Shown piece after piece: positions 53,495-64,000 of a stretch of 64,000 nt of DNA. The notes under the pieces were generated by a model. The model did not search any database, was not told where the DNA came from, and saw only the letters and a list, made by a program, of their open reading frames with translations. Numbering within the stretch: the first letter of the stretch is position 1; each line of letters opens with the position of its first letter. The position numbers and the translations under genes were made by a program. Origin of the DNA: Curvularia sp. ZM96. Lineage: Eukaryota > Ascomycota > Dothideomycetes > Pleosporales > Pleosporaceae. The stretch is taken from assembly GCA_022457065.1 (NCBI GenBank), contig JAJGBQ010000005.1, forward strand, positions 1,426,001 through 1,490,000, given 5' to 3'.

Positions 53495-54878
53495 ATGTCT
53501 TCTGTGTTCGGTGATCCACCAAAGGCGGCCTCCCTTTTGGATTTTCATCGTGTCCTGTCGCCTGTGGCTGGTGTTCGTGTCTCTCCACTATGCTTGGGAG
53601 CCATGAACTTTGGCGATGCGTGGGAGCCAGTCATGGGCAAGTGTGATAAGAAGACTGTATTTGAGATCTTAGACTTTTTCCACCAGCAAGGTGGTAATTT
53701 CATCGACACGTGAGTCCATCTTACGACCTACCCTGCAAACTTAGAGATAATTTCTCCGAATCAGCCGCGATGATGCCTCCGAATGCTGAACAGCAAGCTG
53801 ATGTTGGCCTAGTGCAAACAACTACCAGTTTGGGGAATCTGAGACTTGGATTGGCGAGTGGATGAAGGAGCGTGGGGTCCGTGACCAGATAGTCCTGGCT
53901 ACAAAATTCACAATATGCTACCCTCACCCAAAAGACGCGCCGCGACAAAAGGTCAACTATGCCGGCAACAGGTAAGCTTTGGGTCCATGAAATAAGAAAA
54001 AAGGCATAAGCTGACCTCATGTCTCTACTTTCACAGCACCAAGTCGCTTCGTCTGTCGCTCGATGCATCGTTGAAGAAACTCCAAACCGACTACATTGAC
54101 CTGCTGTACGTTCACTGGTGGGATTTCACAACTTCTATCCCAGAATTGATGCAGTCGCTCAATGCTGTGATCAACAGCGGAAAGGTACTGTATCTTGGAG
54201 TTAGTGACACCCCCGCATGGATCGTCAGTAAAGCAAATGAATGTAAGTGGCAAGCCTCTGCACATAATGATCACACATGCAGAATTCCCTAACTTCTCTC
54301 CAGACGCCCGAAACCACGGATTGCGTGGCTTCAGCGTCTACCAAGGCAAATGGTCGGCAGCCGATCGTGACTTCGAGCGCGATATTATTCCAATGGCACG
54401 TGATGAGGGCATGGCACTCTGCCCATGGGGCGCCTTGGGCGGCGGAAACTTCAAAACCGAGGAGAGTCGAAAGAACAATGAGCAAGGCCGTAACTTTGGA
54501 CCCGCATCTGAGAAGCATATTGCCGTTTCCAAGAAGCTCGAGGCCGTAGCCAAGCAGAAGAACACCCAGATCACAAGCATCGCGCTGACGTATATCCGAC
54601 ACAAGTACCCCTATGTCTACCCAATTGTCGGTGGCCGCAAGGTTGAGCATCTCAAGAGCAATATTGAGGCGCTGGGAATCGAGCTGACAGAGGAGGAAAT
54701 CAACGATATCGAGTCAGCTGTGCCGTTTGATATTGGTTTCCCTATGAGTTTCTTGTTCGAGTTTGGCGGCACAAAGTACAAGACCGACATGACTAGCTCG
54801 GATGTTGCTCTTTTGAAGTTTGCGGGTCCTCTGGACAGTGTGCCTCATCAGAAGGGACCCAAGCCGCGCCAGCTTTAA
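53495..54878 (+). CDS. aldo-keto reductase, aryl-alcohol dehydrogenase type
   Basis: Four exons (53495-53709, 53813-53971, 54037-54242, 54304-54878) give 384 residues. The NADPH-dependent TIM-barrel family reduces aldehydes and ketones, including aryl aldehydes; close relatives are AAD and norsolorinic-acid-reductase-like proteins. Catalytic residues are visible in FIDTANNYQFGESE (Asp, Tyr), VLATKFT (Lys) and YVHWWD (His). Cofactor-side motifs include GVSDTPAWIVSKANEYAR, CPWGALGGGNFKTEE and VYPIVGGRKVEHLKSNIEALGIEL. All three splice junctions restore these motifs. There is no neighbouring polyketide gene, so a specific metabolite cannot be inferred. Confidence 0.88.
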
Positions 54879-55168
54879 GGGCATGAGTTAATTAGATGAT
54901 TTATAGTGAAACTACATGTGCCTAAAAGTTATCTACTGCTGATCTTGTAACTTTCAAAAGAATTGATATTTCCCCAAGCTTGTGAACATTAACATCGCAA
55001 ATTGACATGCTACACACTACATACAAAACTCATACTCGGTTTTCACTCTAGCAGCCAATAAGAATTCAACCCGCCAGCCCCACTCACTCACACATACCAC
55101 TTTCTACTTTTCCCAATCCATTCTTCCATGTCCTTTACCACCAATCACAATCCACCAAAACAAAAATC

Positions 55169-56155
55169 ATGGAACCCAAACTCGTTCCTCTGTCGGACTT
55201 TCGCATCCCAGACTACCCCTCCGCGCCCCTCACTCTCAATGGCGCACCCCTCGGCATCGTCGACACATCCACACTCCCATCATCAGAAAGTGCCAACAAC
55301 AATACCCTTTCCAACATAACTCCAGCTATTGGCCTCGCCACCCTCCTCTACAAATGGCACCCCCACGCCTTAACCGCCTTCCTAGACCTCGACGCCTGGT
55401 TCTCCATGACATGGACGCTAACCATCTCGCCCGGCACCCCTTCAGGCTCAAAGATTGAAATCGGGCGTATAGGCAATCAAATCACGTTTGGAAGTCTGGA
55501 TAGTGATGGTGAGAACTGGAAGTTGATGTTGACGTATAATGTTGTTTTGGAAGATGAGGACGACGACGACGTTGTTGACGGCGAGGCTGAGGGTGAGAAG
55601 AAGAATGGAGGGAAGAGCAGGAAACGAGGCACATGGATTCCTAACACCAAAGAAAGTATGGTTGGCGAGCGCGACGTCACGTCTCCGGCGCTCGTCGAGC
55701 GGCTGGCGGAAAAGTTCGTGCAGAAGCTTGTTTGTGAGAGGCGGTGGGAGACGGGGAAAGGGATGAAGCATGCTTTTTGCGTCGAGTATGCGCCAATGGA
55801 TGTCTGGGGCGACGGTATTCCCATGTCGCCGCATTGGCTGTATAAAGCGCTTGATCTGACGGCTTGCACGGCGTGTGGTGTGGAGGGTGTGGAGTTGCAG
55901 CGCTGTGGGAGGTGTGGCACGGCGACGTATTGTTCAGATAAGTGTCAGAAGGGGGATTGGGCAGTGCATAAGGGGGTTTGTCAGATGAGTCTGGAGGATA
56001 GGGGGCAGGCGATTAAGTTGGCGGAGAAGGGCGGATTAGTTAGGTGGGATGAGGAGAAGACGTGTGCAAAGGAGGAGGGGGAATGGAGTCAGATTCCGTA
56101 CTTTGAGATGAAGCAGAGGAAAAGGGTGAGGCTGGCTGGGCAAACACAAAGCTGA
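55169..56155 (+). CDS. MYND-type zinc-finger protein
   Basis: A single exon of 328 residues. The C-terminal MYND finger (about 231-268) has the Cys/His pattern CTACGVEG...CGRCGTATYCSDKCQKGDWAVHKGVC, usually a protein-interaction module. The N-terminal 230 residues have no recognised domain. They include a hydrophobic stretch with PHALTAFLDLDAWFSMTWTL, an acidic run (EDEDDDDVVDGEAEGE) and a Lys/Arg patch. No SET motifs are present, so it is not a SMYD methyltransferase. The ATG at 55169 is the first in this frame. Confidence 0.8.
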   Translation: MEPKLVPLSDFRIPDYPSAPLTLNGAPLGIVDTSTLPSSESANNNTLSNITPAIGLATLLYKWHPHALTAFLDLDAWFSMTWTLTISPGTPSGSKIEIGRIGNQITFGSLDSDGENWKLMLTYNVVLEDEDDDDVVDGEAEGEKKNGGKSRKRGTWIPNTKESMVGERDVTSPALVERLAEKFVQKLVCERRWETGKGMKHAFCVEYAPMDVWGDGIPMSPHWLYKALDLTACTACGVEGVELQRCGRCGTATYCSDKCQKGDWAVHKGVCQMSLEDRGQAIKLAEKGGLVRWDEEKTCAKEEGEWSQIPYFEMKQRKRVRLAGQTQS

Positions 56156-56600
56156 TAGTCTTGGCTTGATTCTTGCAGTGTTTGTATATTGAGCATTTGA
56201 CTCCTACGATCAGCATGGAGGACTGCGTGCATATTGCATGCTTTTTAGTGCATTTCAGAACTCGATAGTTGTAGGATGTAGTTTGACTAACAACATTTTC
56301 ACCGCGCCATACTTTTTCCCAGTAGATTTGCTTGGCGACTTGTCGAATACGTCTTCTCATCCATTAGAACATGATTCTCGCCCATAAAGCGCAGGGAAGA
56401 ACGCCACAAATCAGAAGACCTCCAATCACTGTATACTTGTTTGAACACTGAAAAAAGAAAAAGACTGCAGGTTTGTGATAAATATGCAGCCCACCCGATT
56501 ATCGTATCATTCAATTCGTCGTCTTCTGGCCAGAGTAGCGTGGTGTGTAGATAAGACAGTTTCCTTCTGTTTCTTCCCACGATAGCCATTTTGAAGAAAA
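56156..56600. other. intergenic, convergent 3' ends
   Basis: About 445 nt between the MYND (+) and SreA (-) stops. AT-rich; nothing was recognised. Confidence 0.4.
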
Positions 56601-58289
56601 TTAATCATTTTCCAATTCCTCCAACTCCTTTTGTCGCCGCTCCAACTCTTGCCTCATAGCTTCGGCTTCTCTTCTGAGTCTTTCCCTTTTAGCTGCCTTC
56701 TCTTCTTGTGAAAGGGTGGGATTGGGCGATGTGCCTCCACTCGTGCTCATCGGTACGGAGAGTGACGGGTCGATATTGGCATCGACATCAGTCTGCGATG
56801 GGTTCAGAATCGACGATATCGCATTTGGACGATGAGGGAGCGGGTTTATCGGCTCCTCAGGATCCAATGTCGCGCTGCGACTTCGTTTTCTGGGGGATGG
56901 CGCGCCCGGCTGTGTGTTTGGTACAAGGCCGACTGGATTTGACGTTACGGATGAATTGCTGTAGTAATGTGTAAAGTCGACGGCAATGGGTCCCCTTGGT
57001 GGCTCAGGTGTATACTCTTCTCGAGACTCCAGGGCAGTCGACGGATCGGGAGAAGCCGAATGCTCGAACACAGGGGGTTGAGAAGGTCTTGGTGGAGGTG
57101 AGTAGTTGGCAACTGAAGACGCAGCTTGCGAACCTGTGTCGGTGGCTGGTACGACACGCTTTCGACGCTTGATCTCCTGCTTCTTCATTGCAACTGGACG
57201 GTGGGTGCCATGAAGCTTGTAGTAGAGTCCTATACAGAAAGATTAGTCATCCGTCAACAACTGCGTATAGATATCGTTATGGTGCCACAACCTACCACAA
57301 GCATTGCAGATGATGTGCCCGGCATCGTCCCGTCTCCAGAGCGGCGTGATTGTGGTTCCACAATTTTGGCAGGCTGGAATCGCACTTGTCGATGCGGAGG
57401 CCGCAGAGGAAGAAGCGGCATCATTTCCACTCCCATTTTCACCAGGAGCAGCATTCGCTTGTGCTAACGCAAACTTGGCTGTCTTTGATACACGGTTGTT
57501 GAACGCGGGGCAGCCACTGCAACCCTGTTGACCCCCGGTACCATTACACCTACCACCACCTGGACATGTGCCGGCGGCCATCTGGTCGGCAGCAACATAG
57601 GTGGCAACGCGCGAGGCACCAGCAACATTCCCAGCACATGTTCGGCTGCCGTCACTGGGTCCTGGGGTTGGGCTTTGGTGTACTGGCATGCTGGACTGAG
57701 TCTGTGTGTTGCGCTTGAGGTTCACTGGCCGTGATTGGTTCCGCGCCTTCATATACAGACCACATGCGTTGCACACTGTTTCTCCAGTAGGCGACCGTCG
57801 CCAGAGCGGTGTCTGAGTAGTTTTGCAGTTACTTTAGTCTATTAGCTCTTTGTCCTCAGATCTTGTCCGGCTGTCCCCGCGGGCAGTTGCAGATCATACG
57901 GGACAAATGCAGAAAATGCAGACAACGTACCTGCAGATTTGTCCGGTGATGGGTGCATTGGGAGCCTCGTAGTTCATGTTGGATATTTGCATGGATGCTG
58001 ACGTCGAAGGGGTGGGTGGTCCACTTGCGATAGGCACAGCATCTTCAAGCGAGTGATATATCTCCGATGCTTGATTCTCCTGACCATGTGTAGGCGGTTG
58101 CTGTTGCTGTTGCTGCTGCTCTTGAGAAGGGCTCTCCACCCTTGGCTTCTGCTGGTCGTGAGTCTGGTTCAGCAGCCGCAGACTCTCAGCCATCTCCAAC
58201 TCGTCTTTACTCGTCTCCCTGGATAGTTGGTGCGGATGCGTAGGAGTCGGAGCTAATGATGTGCCTCCACTCCCTGAAGGATGCGCCAT
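56601..58289 (-). CDS. sreA: GATA-type iron-responsive repressor of siderophore biosynthesis
   Basis: Three exons in transcript order are 58289-57931, 57831-57296 and 57229-56601, giving 507 residues. SreA/SRE/Urbs1 proteins repress siderophore synthesis and iron uptake when iron is plentiful. Two GATA fingers are present, each C-x2-C-x17-C-x2-C (Cys 119, 122, 140, 143 and 274, 277, 295, 298). Between them lies the hallmark cysteine-rich region CPGGGRC...GGQQGCSGCPAFNN (Cys 209, 215, 224, 227), which binds iron. A Gln run lies near the N-terminus, and a C-terminal coiled coil rich in Arg/Glu ends the protein. Both fingers are interrupted by introns: after Cys 119 and after the second finger's NAC-G. 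The first intron ends in a plain AAAG acceptor. An ATCTGATAA site lies about 165 nt upstream of the ATG. Confidence 0.95.
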
Positions 58290-59565
58290 GAGCCGAAGGC
58301 CTTGTCTATGAGTTTGGACCGCGTGTCCGCAGAAGGCGAGATCTGAGTGTTGGCAGTGATTTCAGTGTTGCCTGATTGCACCCACGGGTCTCCTGATGGC
58401 GAAACGTGCAGCCGCGCAACCGACGGGTATCGGATCTTGATCTAGACTCGATCTGATAATCTCACGAGTGTAATACCGCTTGAAGGCAGCGCTAACGTGT
58501 CTGGGGGCGGGCCTTGGGCCTTGGTCACAATGGTTGTCAGCTGTAGCACACAAAGGCACAACGGCTATGCTTAAGAGCTATGTGCCTCACTAGAAAATAT
58601 ATCAGGTGGGTTCGGGACCTCCGTCGTCGCAATTCAGGGCAAGATGGCCACTCGGCCAGGCGCTGCTGGTGCGGTACAACTTGGCTTCGCAGGCGGTGAA
58701 TGGCCGCAGGTAGCCAATCACAGCCCTGCTATTCTAAGCTGCGGATTAGCGCCATGACCCTTTGCAAGCACGTTCACGGCCGCCGTGGACATCGGCCAAA
58801 ACTCGTCCACGACGAAACGACTTCACTTTTGTCATCGCACGTGCACGAGACCGCATGCAAAGCCAACCAAAAGTATAGCTTCAACGCTTAAAGAGGCTAC
58901 CCAGGGATCCCTAACCGCAAACGATCACCTGTGGCGACAAATGGAAGGAAAAATCGGATTCCTCTGGCTTGGTCAAGCATTACACCTGACTGTCCGCGGA
59001 TCAGGATCCGACTCGCCTATGGCTAGCGATCAATAACGGTACCTTCTCCGCACGCCACCGATGCATAGCGAGGATCCAATCAAAAGAATGCGGTATGATG
59101 CATATGCCGAGGAACACCCTGCTTGCATTGAACGGCATCTGCATGGACGACAGCATTCAGCAACCAAAAGGCTAGAAGAAGTGCTGCACATGTTAGCGCC
59201 GGCACTCTCTATCGTTGTCCCCTGTTATAGCAGGCACTAGATAAGTAAACTCATGCAAGGTATTAGGGCTTCGTTTGCTTAGCCTACTCTACCTACGCCA
59301 CACCTTGTTACTGCAAATGGTGCCTCCTGTACTTCTCAAGCCGAGATTTCAGGTCACCACCGGTCGATTCCAAATCGAGACCCAGATCCCCTCCGACAAC
59401 TTTTTTTCACAACAATATCCCCTTATTTCCACCAATCAGTCACATGAACGTATGGCTGAATCCATGGAAAGCGCATAACCAAGCTTCTGCCGGGGCCGAC
59501 AGATCTAGCGGGCAATATGTTCGCGAAGACTCTTGAGCGCATCGTCTTCGCCATCAGGAATGGAC
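58290..59565. other. sreA upstream region
   Basis: About 1.3 kb between sreA and TVP15, both on the minus strand. It holds the GATA-factor site at 58451-58459. No gene was recognised; short frames overlap without motifs. Confidence 0.45.
58451..58459 (+). promoter_or_regulatory. SreA-type binding site upstream of sreA
   Basis: ATCTGATAA matches the reported extended consensus of fungal iron GATA repressors, ATCWGATAA. It lies about 165 nt upstream of the sreA ATG, which would allow autoregulation or control by another GATA factor. By chance about one such match is expected per 64 kb, so only its position makes it notable. Confidence 0.5.
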
Positions 59566-60529
59566 TTAGACTTGCTCGGCGCCCCAGCCGGCATCGGCAT
59601 CACTAGTTACTATCAGCTATGCATGCTTTCACGAGTTACGGAGAACTTGGACATACCGCATGTTCGCTGGGGGCTCAATGGAAGGAACGAATTCCAGAGC
59701 AGCATAGGCCACACCAATGAAGCCAACAATGGTACCTGGGATGATGCGGTACCAGCCGTCGCCTACAATGACGGAGCCGATAAAGATGTAGAAGATGCCG
59801 CGACCGAGGAACGAGAACATGAAGGAGGCATAGCGGGCCACTTGCTGGGGGATCTGGAACTCAAGGAGAGCAGTTCCTAACTCTATGTTAACGGCGTCCG
59901 CTATACAAAGACATGCAGCATCTTACCAAGACCAAAGATTATCAGGTAGACACCAAGAATGATGTGAGAGCTGAGAGTATTGTCAGCGCGGTACAGACAT
60001 TTCCAAAGCACAATTGAGTGTCTGTGACATGAATGCGAACGGCAGAACCATTTCAATGGCACCCCTGTAGTTCGCTTCATGCATATGGGGCCTTGCACGG
60101 TGGTCTTGTGTGCGCAGCATCAAAGCCGGTCTGTCCATTAGGCAGCGACTGGCAGTGGTTTGCGCATCCCATGTGCATTTCCCCAGATGGCCATATACCA
60201 ATGGCAGTTGCTCAATGGCATGACACTATGTGAACAAGACGAATGGGATGTGTATCGATGCGACAGGCTCCGAAGGGCATGTGCGGCGGGCACACTCACA
60301 AATCGTTGAAGGGGAATAGCTTCGCGATACCGCCGAGGACTACGAATACCGCAACGGCGAAATTCACCATGCGACTGAAGATGCATTAGTCATCATGTCC
60401 ACAGGATAAAGCATGTGCTGTGCATTTGGGGCGAGGCGCTATAGCTGTACACGGGGCTGCACAGTGCTGCACGGTCGTGTGCAGCTCCCAAAGCTCCAGG
60501 TGTACTCACAAAATGTCGGAAAAGTCCAT
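59566..60529 (-). CDS. tvp15: Golgi membrane protein TVP15 (COPI-associated)
   Basis: Five exons in transcript order are 60529-60510, 60374-60300, 59970-59927, 59876-59657 and 59602-59566, giving 131 residues. Tvp15 is a small four-helix protein of late-Golgi vesicles related to COPI-associated proteins. The spliced chain reads MDFSDIFRMVNFAVAV, then IAKLFPFNDFSHIILGVYLIIFGLGTALLEFQIPQQVARYASFMFSFLGRGIFYIFIGSV in pieces, ending FVPSIEPPANMR and GWGAEQV. These are family-typical. Exon 1 is 20 nt and one intron is 329 nt. The splice ends are canonical, and each junction restores frame and motif. Confidence 0.85.
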
Positions 60530-61884
60530 GGCGGAGGATTGGCTAGCGAGATGTGGGAACCGCACTTTGACGAGCTTTGGGCTGGAACCCGGGCAAGAAG
60601 GCGACAGATGGAAGATGAGATGACTGAATGTGGCTGGGTGGGCAGCTTGGGGGAGGAGAGGCTGGTGTTGCGCAACCTTGGCTTGCGACGAGAGGTTGCG
60701 TTGCGAAGCTGGTCGCGCTAAACGTCATACCCGGTCGCCCTGCTCATTGGCTGCTGCGCTTCCAAGGGGCTGAGCTCCACTGCGCGTGCTGCTTCCATGA
60801 ACCTTCTCGATGCCCGCGTCTGGCTCTCGAGTTGATAGCCACATCAGTCTGGTCTTTAGGGGCTTTCACAAACCGACACAGCTGCTTTGCTTACCTCAGT
60901 CGTCCTCAGAGCCTCAGGGTCGACTGTCAATATATGAACTGCCGGCGCTCAACTTGTCCATGCGGTCCATCTCTCACGCCATGGCACCATACGCGACCCA
61001 GAAGGCCATTCCCAACGTAAGCGTTGAACAATGCTCCATGCAACGTAAGGTATTTACGAAGTCTCGGTGTTGTTGATCTGCTCTGCTTCAAAATGCTATA
61101 TTTAGGTTGGACCAGCACCAGCGCAACACCACGCCAACTGCGGATGTATTTACCCACAAATCCATGATCTTTTATTGGTTATTTGGAAAAGAAAACCGAT
61201 ATACTGTACAGTACGCGCTCCAGCAATCCGCTCCTTCGCACCGCTCTCCGCCTGGTCGTGCAACCTCATGCACTCTACCATCCCGGCTCCACCATGGTCC
61301 TGGTCCATCTCACCTCCACCCCCTAACCGCTTCCTGCTTACCGCCAGATCAATTCCCTTAACCAGCCTAAAAAACACATCGCTCCTTCTGACCGCCCGTA
61401 TTCACTAAACAAGGCCTTCGTGAGCACCATGCTTTGCCACCAGAAATCGGCTGTATGTAACCTTAACGGACCAGTGTCGTCACTTCGCCGCCCCTCGTCA
61501 TAGGGCTGCTAGTCCTATTCTGGAAGCTTCTCATCTGTCACTGTCCTCGAATGTTTCAACTAGGTTACCTGGACTAAAACAATTTGGCATTGTGCTAAAC
61601 ACAAATTTCCTATTGGGGCGAATTTCATATGCAACCCTCGATGCAACGCTGCGGGTGGATAAGCCCAACCCGCTTCGGGTGTCATCCGGAGATTTAACGG
61701 GTAGCCGGGTTTTTGCATGGACTATCGCTGCCGTGTTTACCCTTTCTTGCTAACCACCCTACAAGTAAACTTCCGAGCGTATTTATAGTTTTAGTTGCGG
61801 GGGCATTATGGAGAAGGGCTCGGCGAAATTGCATCACCGCTCGTATTTCCGTAGTATGTTTCCACTCTATGAGCATCGCAAAGA
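60530..61884. other. intergenic, divergent promoters
   Basis: About 1.35 kb between the starts of TVP15 (-) and the PhiA-like gene (+). Short overlapping frames only; nothing was recognised. Confidence 0.4.
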
Positions 61885-61893
61885 TATATAAGG
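61885..61893 (+). promoter_or_regulatory. TATA box of the PhiA-like gene
   Basis: TATATAAGG, about 100 nt upstream of the ATG at 61995, on the coding strand. The distance and sequence suit a core promoter of a strongly expressed gene. Confidence 0.55.
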
Positions 61894-61994
61894 GACCGTC
61901 AAGCAGTCGTTGAGATTCTCATCCACCACAATCACAAAACATCCATCCTCACTACCAAACAAACCTCTTTCCACACAAACCAAAACCAACCAAC

Positions 61995-62555
61995 ATGAAG
62001 TTCGCCACCCCTATCATCGCTGCCTCCACCGCGGCTCTCGCTGCTGCCGCTCCCGCCGTACAAAAACCCTCGGGCGTCTTCTCCCTTGTGTCCATCCGCA
62101 GCTCCACTCCCATCCATGACGGCCGCCTCGCCGTCTACCAAGACGGCCTCGCCATCGGCCCCAAGCAAAACTCGACCTGCTCGGTCCAGGGCACCAACTA
62201 CGCCAGCTTCACCTTGAGCGAGGACGGTGGTCTCTACCTCTACACCGACAACCCTCCAGCGCAAGCCTACGTCGATCTCACCGAGGAGGGCGCCGGCCGT
62301 CTTCGCTTCTCGACTGGTGTCCAGCCCATCGACCCCAAGTACAAGCGCGGCCCCTTTGAATTCATCCAGGGCCAGCTGTTCTTCCGCGACGGCGACAAGG
62401 ACATTAGTTTCCAGGCCTGCGGTCTTCACGGTGGTGAGGGCTACGAGGTCCTCCTCAAGCCCAATGAGGAGCTCGCGGGCCCCTCTTGCATTCCTTTCGC
62501 CGCCTTTGTCTCGGAGGAGAACCCACCTATCAAGTGCGTCTACAACGACTTGTAA
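61995..62555 (+). CDS. PhiA-like secreted cell-wall protein
   Basis: A single exon of 186 residues. The N-terminus MKFATPIIAASTAALAAAAPA is a signal peptide. The mature protein contains SLVSIRSSTPIHDGRLAVYQDGL and a later QLFFRDGDKDISFQACG, echoing PhiA and the IgE-binding-protein family of fungal cell-wall proteins (short beta-rich secreted domain with the SIRSxxPIH block). Codon use is strongly C-ending, as in highly expressed genes, and a TATA box lies about 100 nt upstream. Four Cys are present in the mature part. The family match rests on these blocks only, so moderate. Confidence 0.65.
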   Translation: MKFATPIIAASTAALAAAAPAVQKPSGVFSLVSIRSSTPIHDGRLAVYQDGLAIGPKQNSTCSVQGTNYASFTLSEDGGLYLYTDNPPAQAYVDLTEEGAGRLRFSTGVQPIDPKYKRGPFEFIQGQLFFRDGDKDISFQACGLHGGEGYEVLLKPNEELAGPSCIPFAAFVSEENPPIKCVYNDL

Positions 62556-63620
62556 ATAATGAACACTCCTGAAACCGGACATGAGAAAGACCAGAGGAGG
62601 AATATGAAATCAATGTGAATAGCCTTTAGAGAAATAACGTATTGTCGTAATGATTAGAATAATACAAACACTTTTTTGCTCACGCATATTTCCGATTCCC
62701 CTTGTTTCCCTTTCTCTCTTGCCACACTGAGATTTCCCTCTTTTCTGTTTTTACTGTACAAGTTTGTCAACTTTGCAAACACACATCTCGTATCCACAAC
62801 TTTCCCCACATTCGTATCATTAAGATTGTCACTTAACACGTACACGATACGAAAGCGAGCGTTCGTATATCTAGCCAAGTAAAAACGCTCAAATGCGGAC
62901 CCGAGTTGAGCTTAACACGACGTCATATACACACAAACTTCTCACATGATGCAATGCCTCCCTAGCAAAAGCACGCTATATGAGAATAAAGGAAAGGAAC
63001 AGCATAGATATCTCGTATTCGGCATTTTTTTTTGGTTGCCCCACTGAGAGAGTGTTGGCATCGGAGTCTTCACCCCTCCTGATTTGGTATATGGAGAGGG
63101 GGAAAAGAAGTAGGGCTGGGAACGAGGGATTATAGTGCTGGATGGAAATCATTACTACTTTGTCCATGACTGCACTGTTTAAAAAATAAGTGGTGCTGGA
63201 TATAAGTGAGGCTAACCGTTGCCATCTTCATCGGCACGGAGGACCTCTATATCCCTAGATCCCAGTGACCTGAGTAGAAAATCAACGATTTCTTTGTTCC
63301 CATTTGCCCAGGTAAACCTTGCGGATCCGACATATTGGGTTTGTGTTTTTATTGACAGACAGAAAGTAGAAAGAAAGAACAGTAAGCGCGTAGGGGAGGC
63401 GGAAGTGCGGGAAGTGAATTTTTCGGACCGTGGAGAAACGCCGGCGATCGCGATACAGAGATGCTAAACTTAGTAGCTACTCGGTGGGGACAACTGCCAT
63501 TGTGAGGAAGAAGGATGAAAAAAGAAATAAATAAAAGGATGACGATGGTGATGTCACATGAGAGAGAGCAAGCCGATACACGAGGTCAAGAGAAAATCTT
63601 TGTCTAGCTCTCTCCAAGTG
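62556..63620. other. intergenic, convergent 3' ends
   Basis: About 1.06 kb between the PhiA-like stop (+) and the next gene's stop (-). Nothing was recognised. Confidence 0.4.
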
Positions 63621-64000
63621 TTATTCCGACTTGAGCTTGATCTTGCTGCTTTCTCTAGCAGTGGCCTGCGTCATAATCAAAACCGACGCAACGGATGCAA
63701 TAGAGCCGAAAAAGGCGACCATGGAGCTCCAGCCAGGATTAAGTAGTGGATAGAGAATGACAGAAATGACCGCGAAGACAAGACCTAGCGTGAAGAATCC
63801 CCACATGAGACTGTAGGCCGGTGAGAACCATGACTTCTTGAGCAGAGGCACTACCATGATGATGTTGCCCATGACGGCCATGATGCTAGCTTGGACCAAG
63901 TACCAGAAATCTGCGTCTCGGATGCTACCTACGGCGTTGTCCTGCATGGATATTGCGAAGGCTTTATAACCGGGAATAATGGCGGCTATGATGAAGAGGA
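63621..64000 (-). CDS. C-terminal part of a multi-pass membrane protein (cut by the window edge)
   Basis: The frame is open from the window edge to a stop at 63621 (about 126 residues), and the start lies beyond 64000. About four hydrophobic helices are visible: LFIIAAIIPGYKAF at the edge, then WYLVQASIMAVMGNIIMVVPL, SLMWGFFTLGLVFAVISVILYPLL and SSMVAFFGSIASVASVLIM. The tail is polar (ARESSKIKLKSE). I do not recognise the family from this part alone. Confidence 0.6.
   Translation of the reverse strand, partial: LFIIAAIIPGYKAFAISMQDNAVGSIRDADFWYLVQASIMAVMGNIIMVVPLLKKSWFSPAYSLMWGFFTLGLVFAVISVILYPLLNPGWSSMVAFFGSIASVASVLIMTQATARESSKIKLKSE

Overview
The window is a gene-dense piece of a filamentous ascomycete genome. 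Most genes carry short introns (about 40-100 nt, GT...AG, often with a CTAAC/CTGAC-like branch site). An Alt a 1-like secreted protein (48150-48726), a family best known from Pleosporales, points to a Dothideomycete of the order Pleosporales. All calls come from reading the sequence and from remembered family features; no database search was run.

Layout. 1-14 kb: an AIG1-like membrane protein, a gene-empty 3.1 kb stretch, a histidine-phosphatase-fold protein (TFIIIC tau55-like), RNase H2 subunit C, a cyclopropane-fatty-acid synthase-like methyltransferase, and a nucleotidyltransferase-like protein with a long disordered tail. 14-17 kb: a 55-residue small protein and the ribosome-biogenesis factor ESF1. 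17-30.3 kb: a complete quinate utilisation (QUT/qa) cluster in the order qutR(-) qutA(+) qutC(-) qutD(-) qutB(+) qutG(-) qutE(+). It holds the repressor, activator, permease, all three catabolic enzymes to protocatechuate, and the inositol-monophosphatase-like qutG. A near-perfect QutA operator lies in the qutR/qutA divergent promoter. 30.6-31.6 kb: chorismate mutase, the committed enzyme to Phe/Tyr, directly beside the cluster. 32-39 kb: the mitochondrial fission adaptor MDV1, a calcium-type external NADH dehydrogenase, an F-box protein and a DUF1772 membrane protein. 39.8-42.1 kb: an NB-ARC/TPR NLR-type receptor whose first exon encodes only a short Gly/Asn-rich N-terminal segment. 43-47.5 kb: an MFS transporter, an eIF1A-domain protein and ALG3. 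48-56 kb: the Alt a 1-like secreted protein, the ESA1 acetyltransferase, REX4, an aldo-keto reductase and a MYND-finger protein. 56.6-60.5 kb: the iron/siderophore GATA repressor SreA, with an ATCTGATAA site in its own upstream region, and the Golgi protein TVP15. 62-64 kb: a PhiA-like secreted protein and the C-terminal end of a membrane protein cut by the window edge.

How the genes work together. QutD imports quinate; QutB oxidises quinate (and shikimate); QutE makes 3-dehydroshikimate; QutC makes protocatechuate. QutA activates the set and QutR, built from AROM-like domains, holds QutA in check. The other genes are mainly single-copy housekeeping functions. The candidates for less-described biology are the NLR with a minimal N-terminal exon, the 55-residue protein, the chorismate mutase-QUT adjacency and an unassigned reading frame between qutC and qutD.
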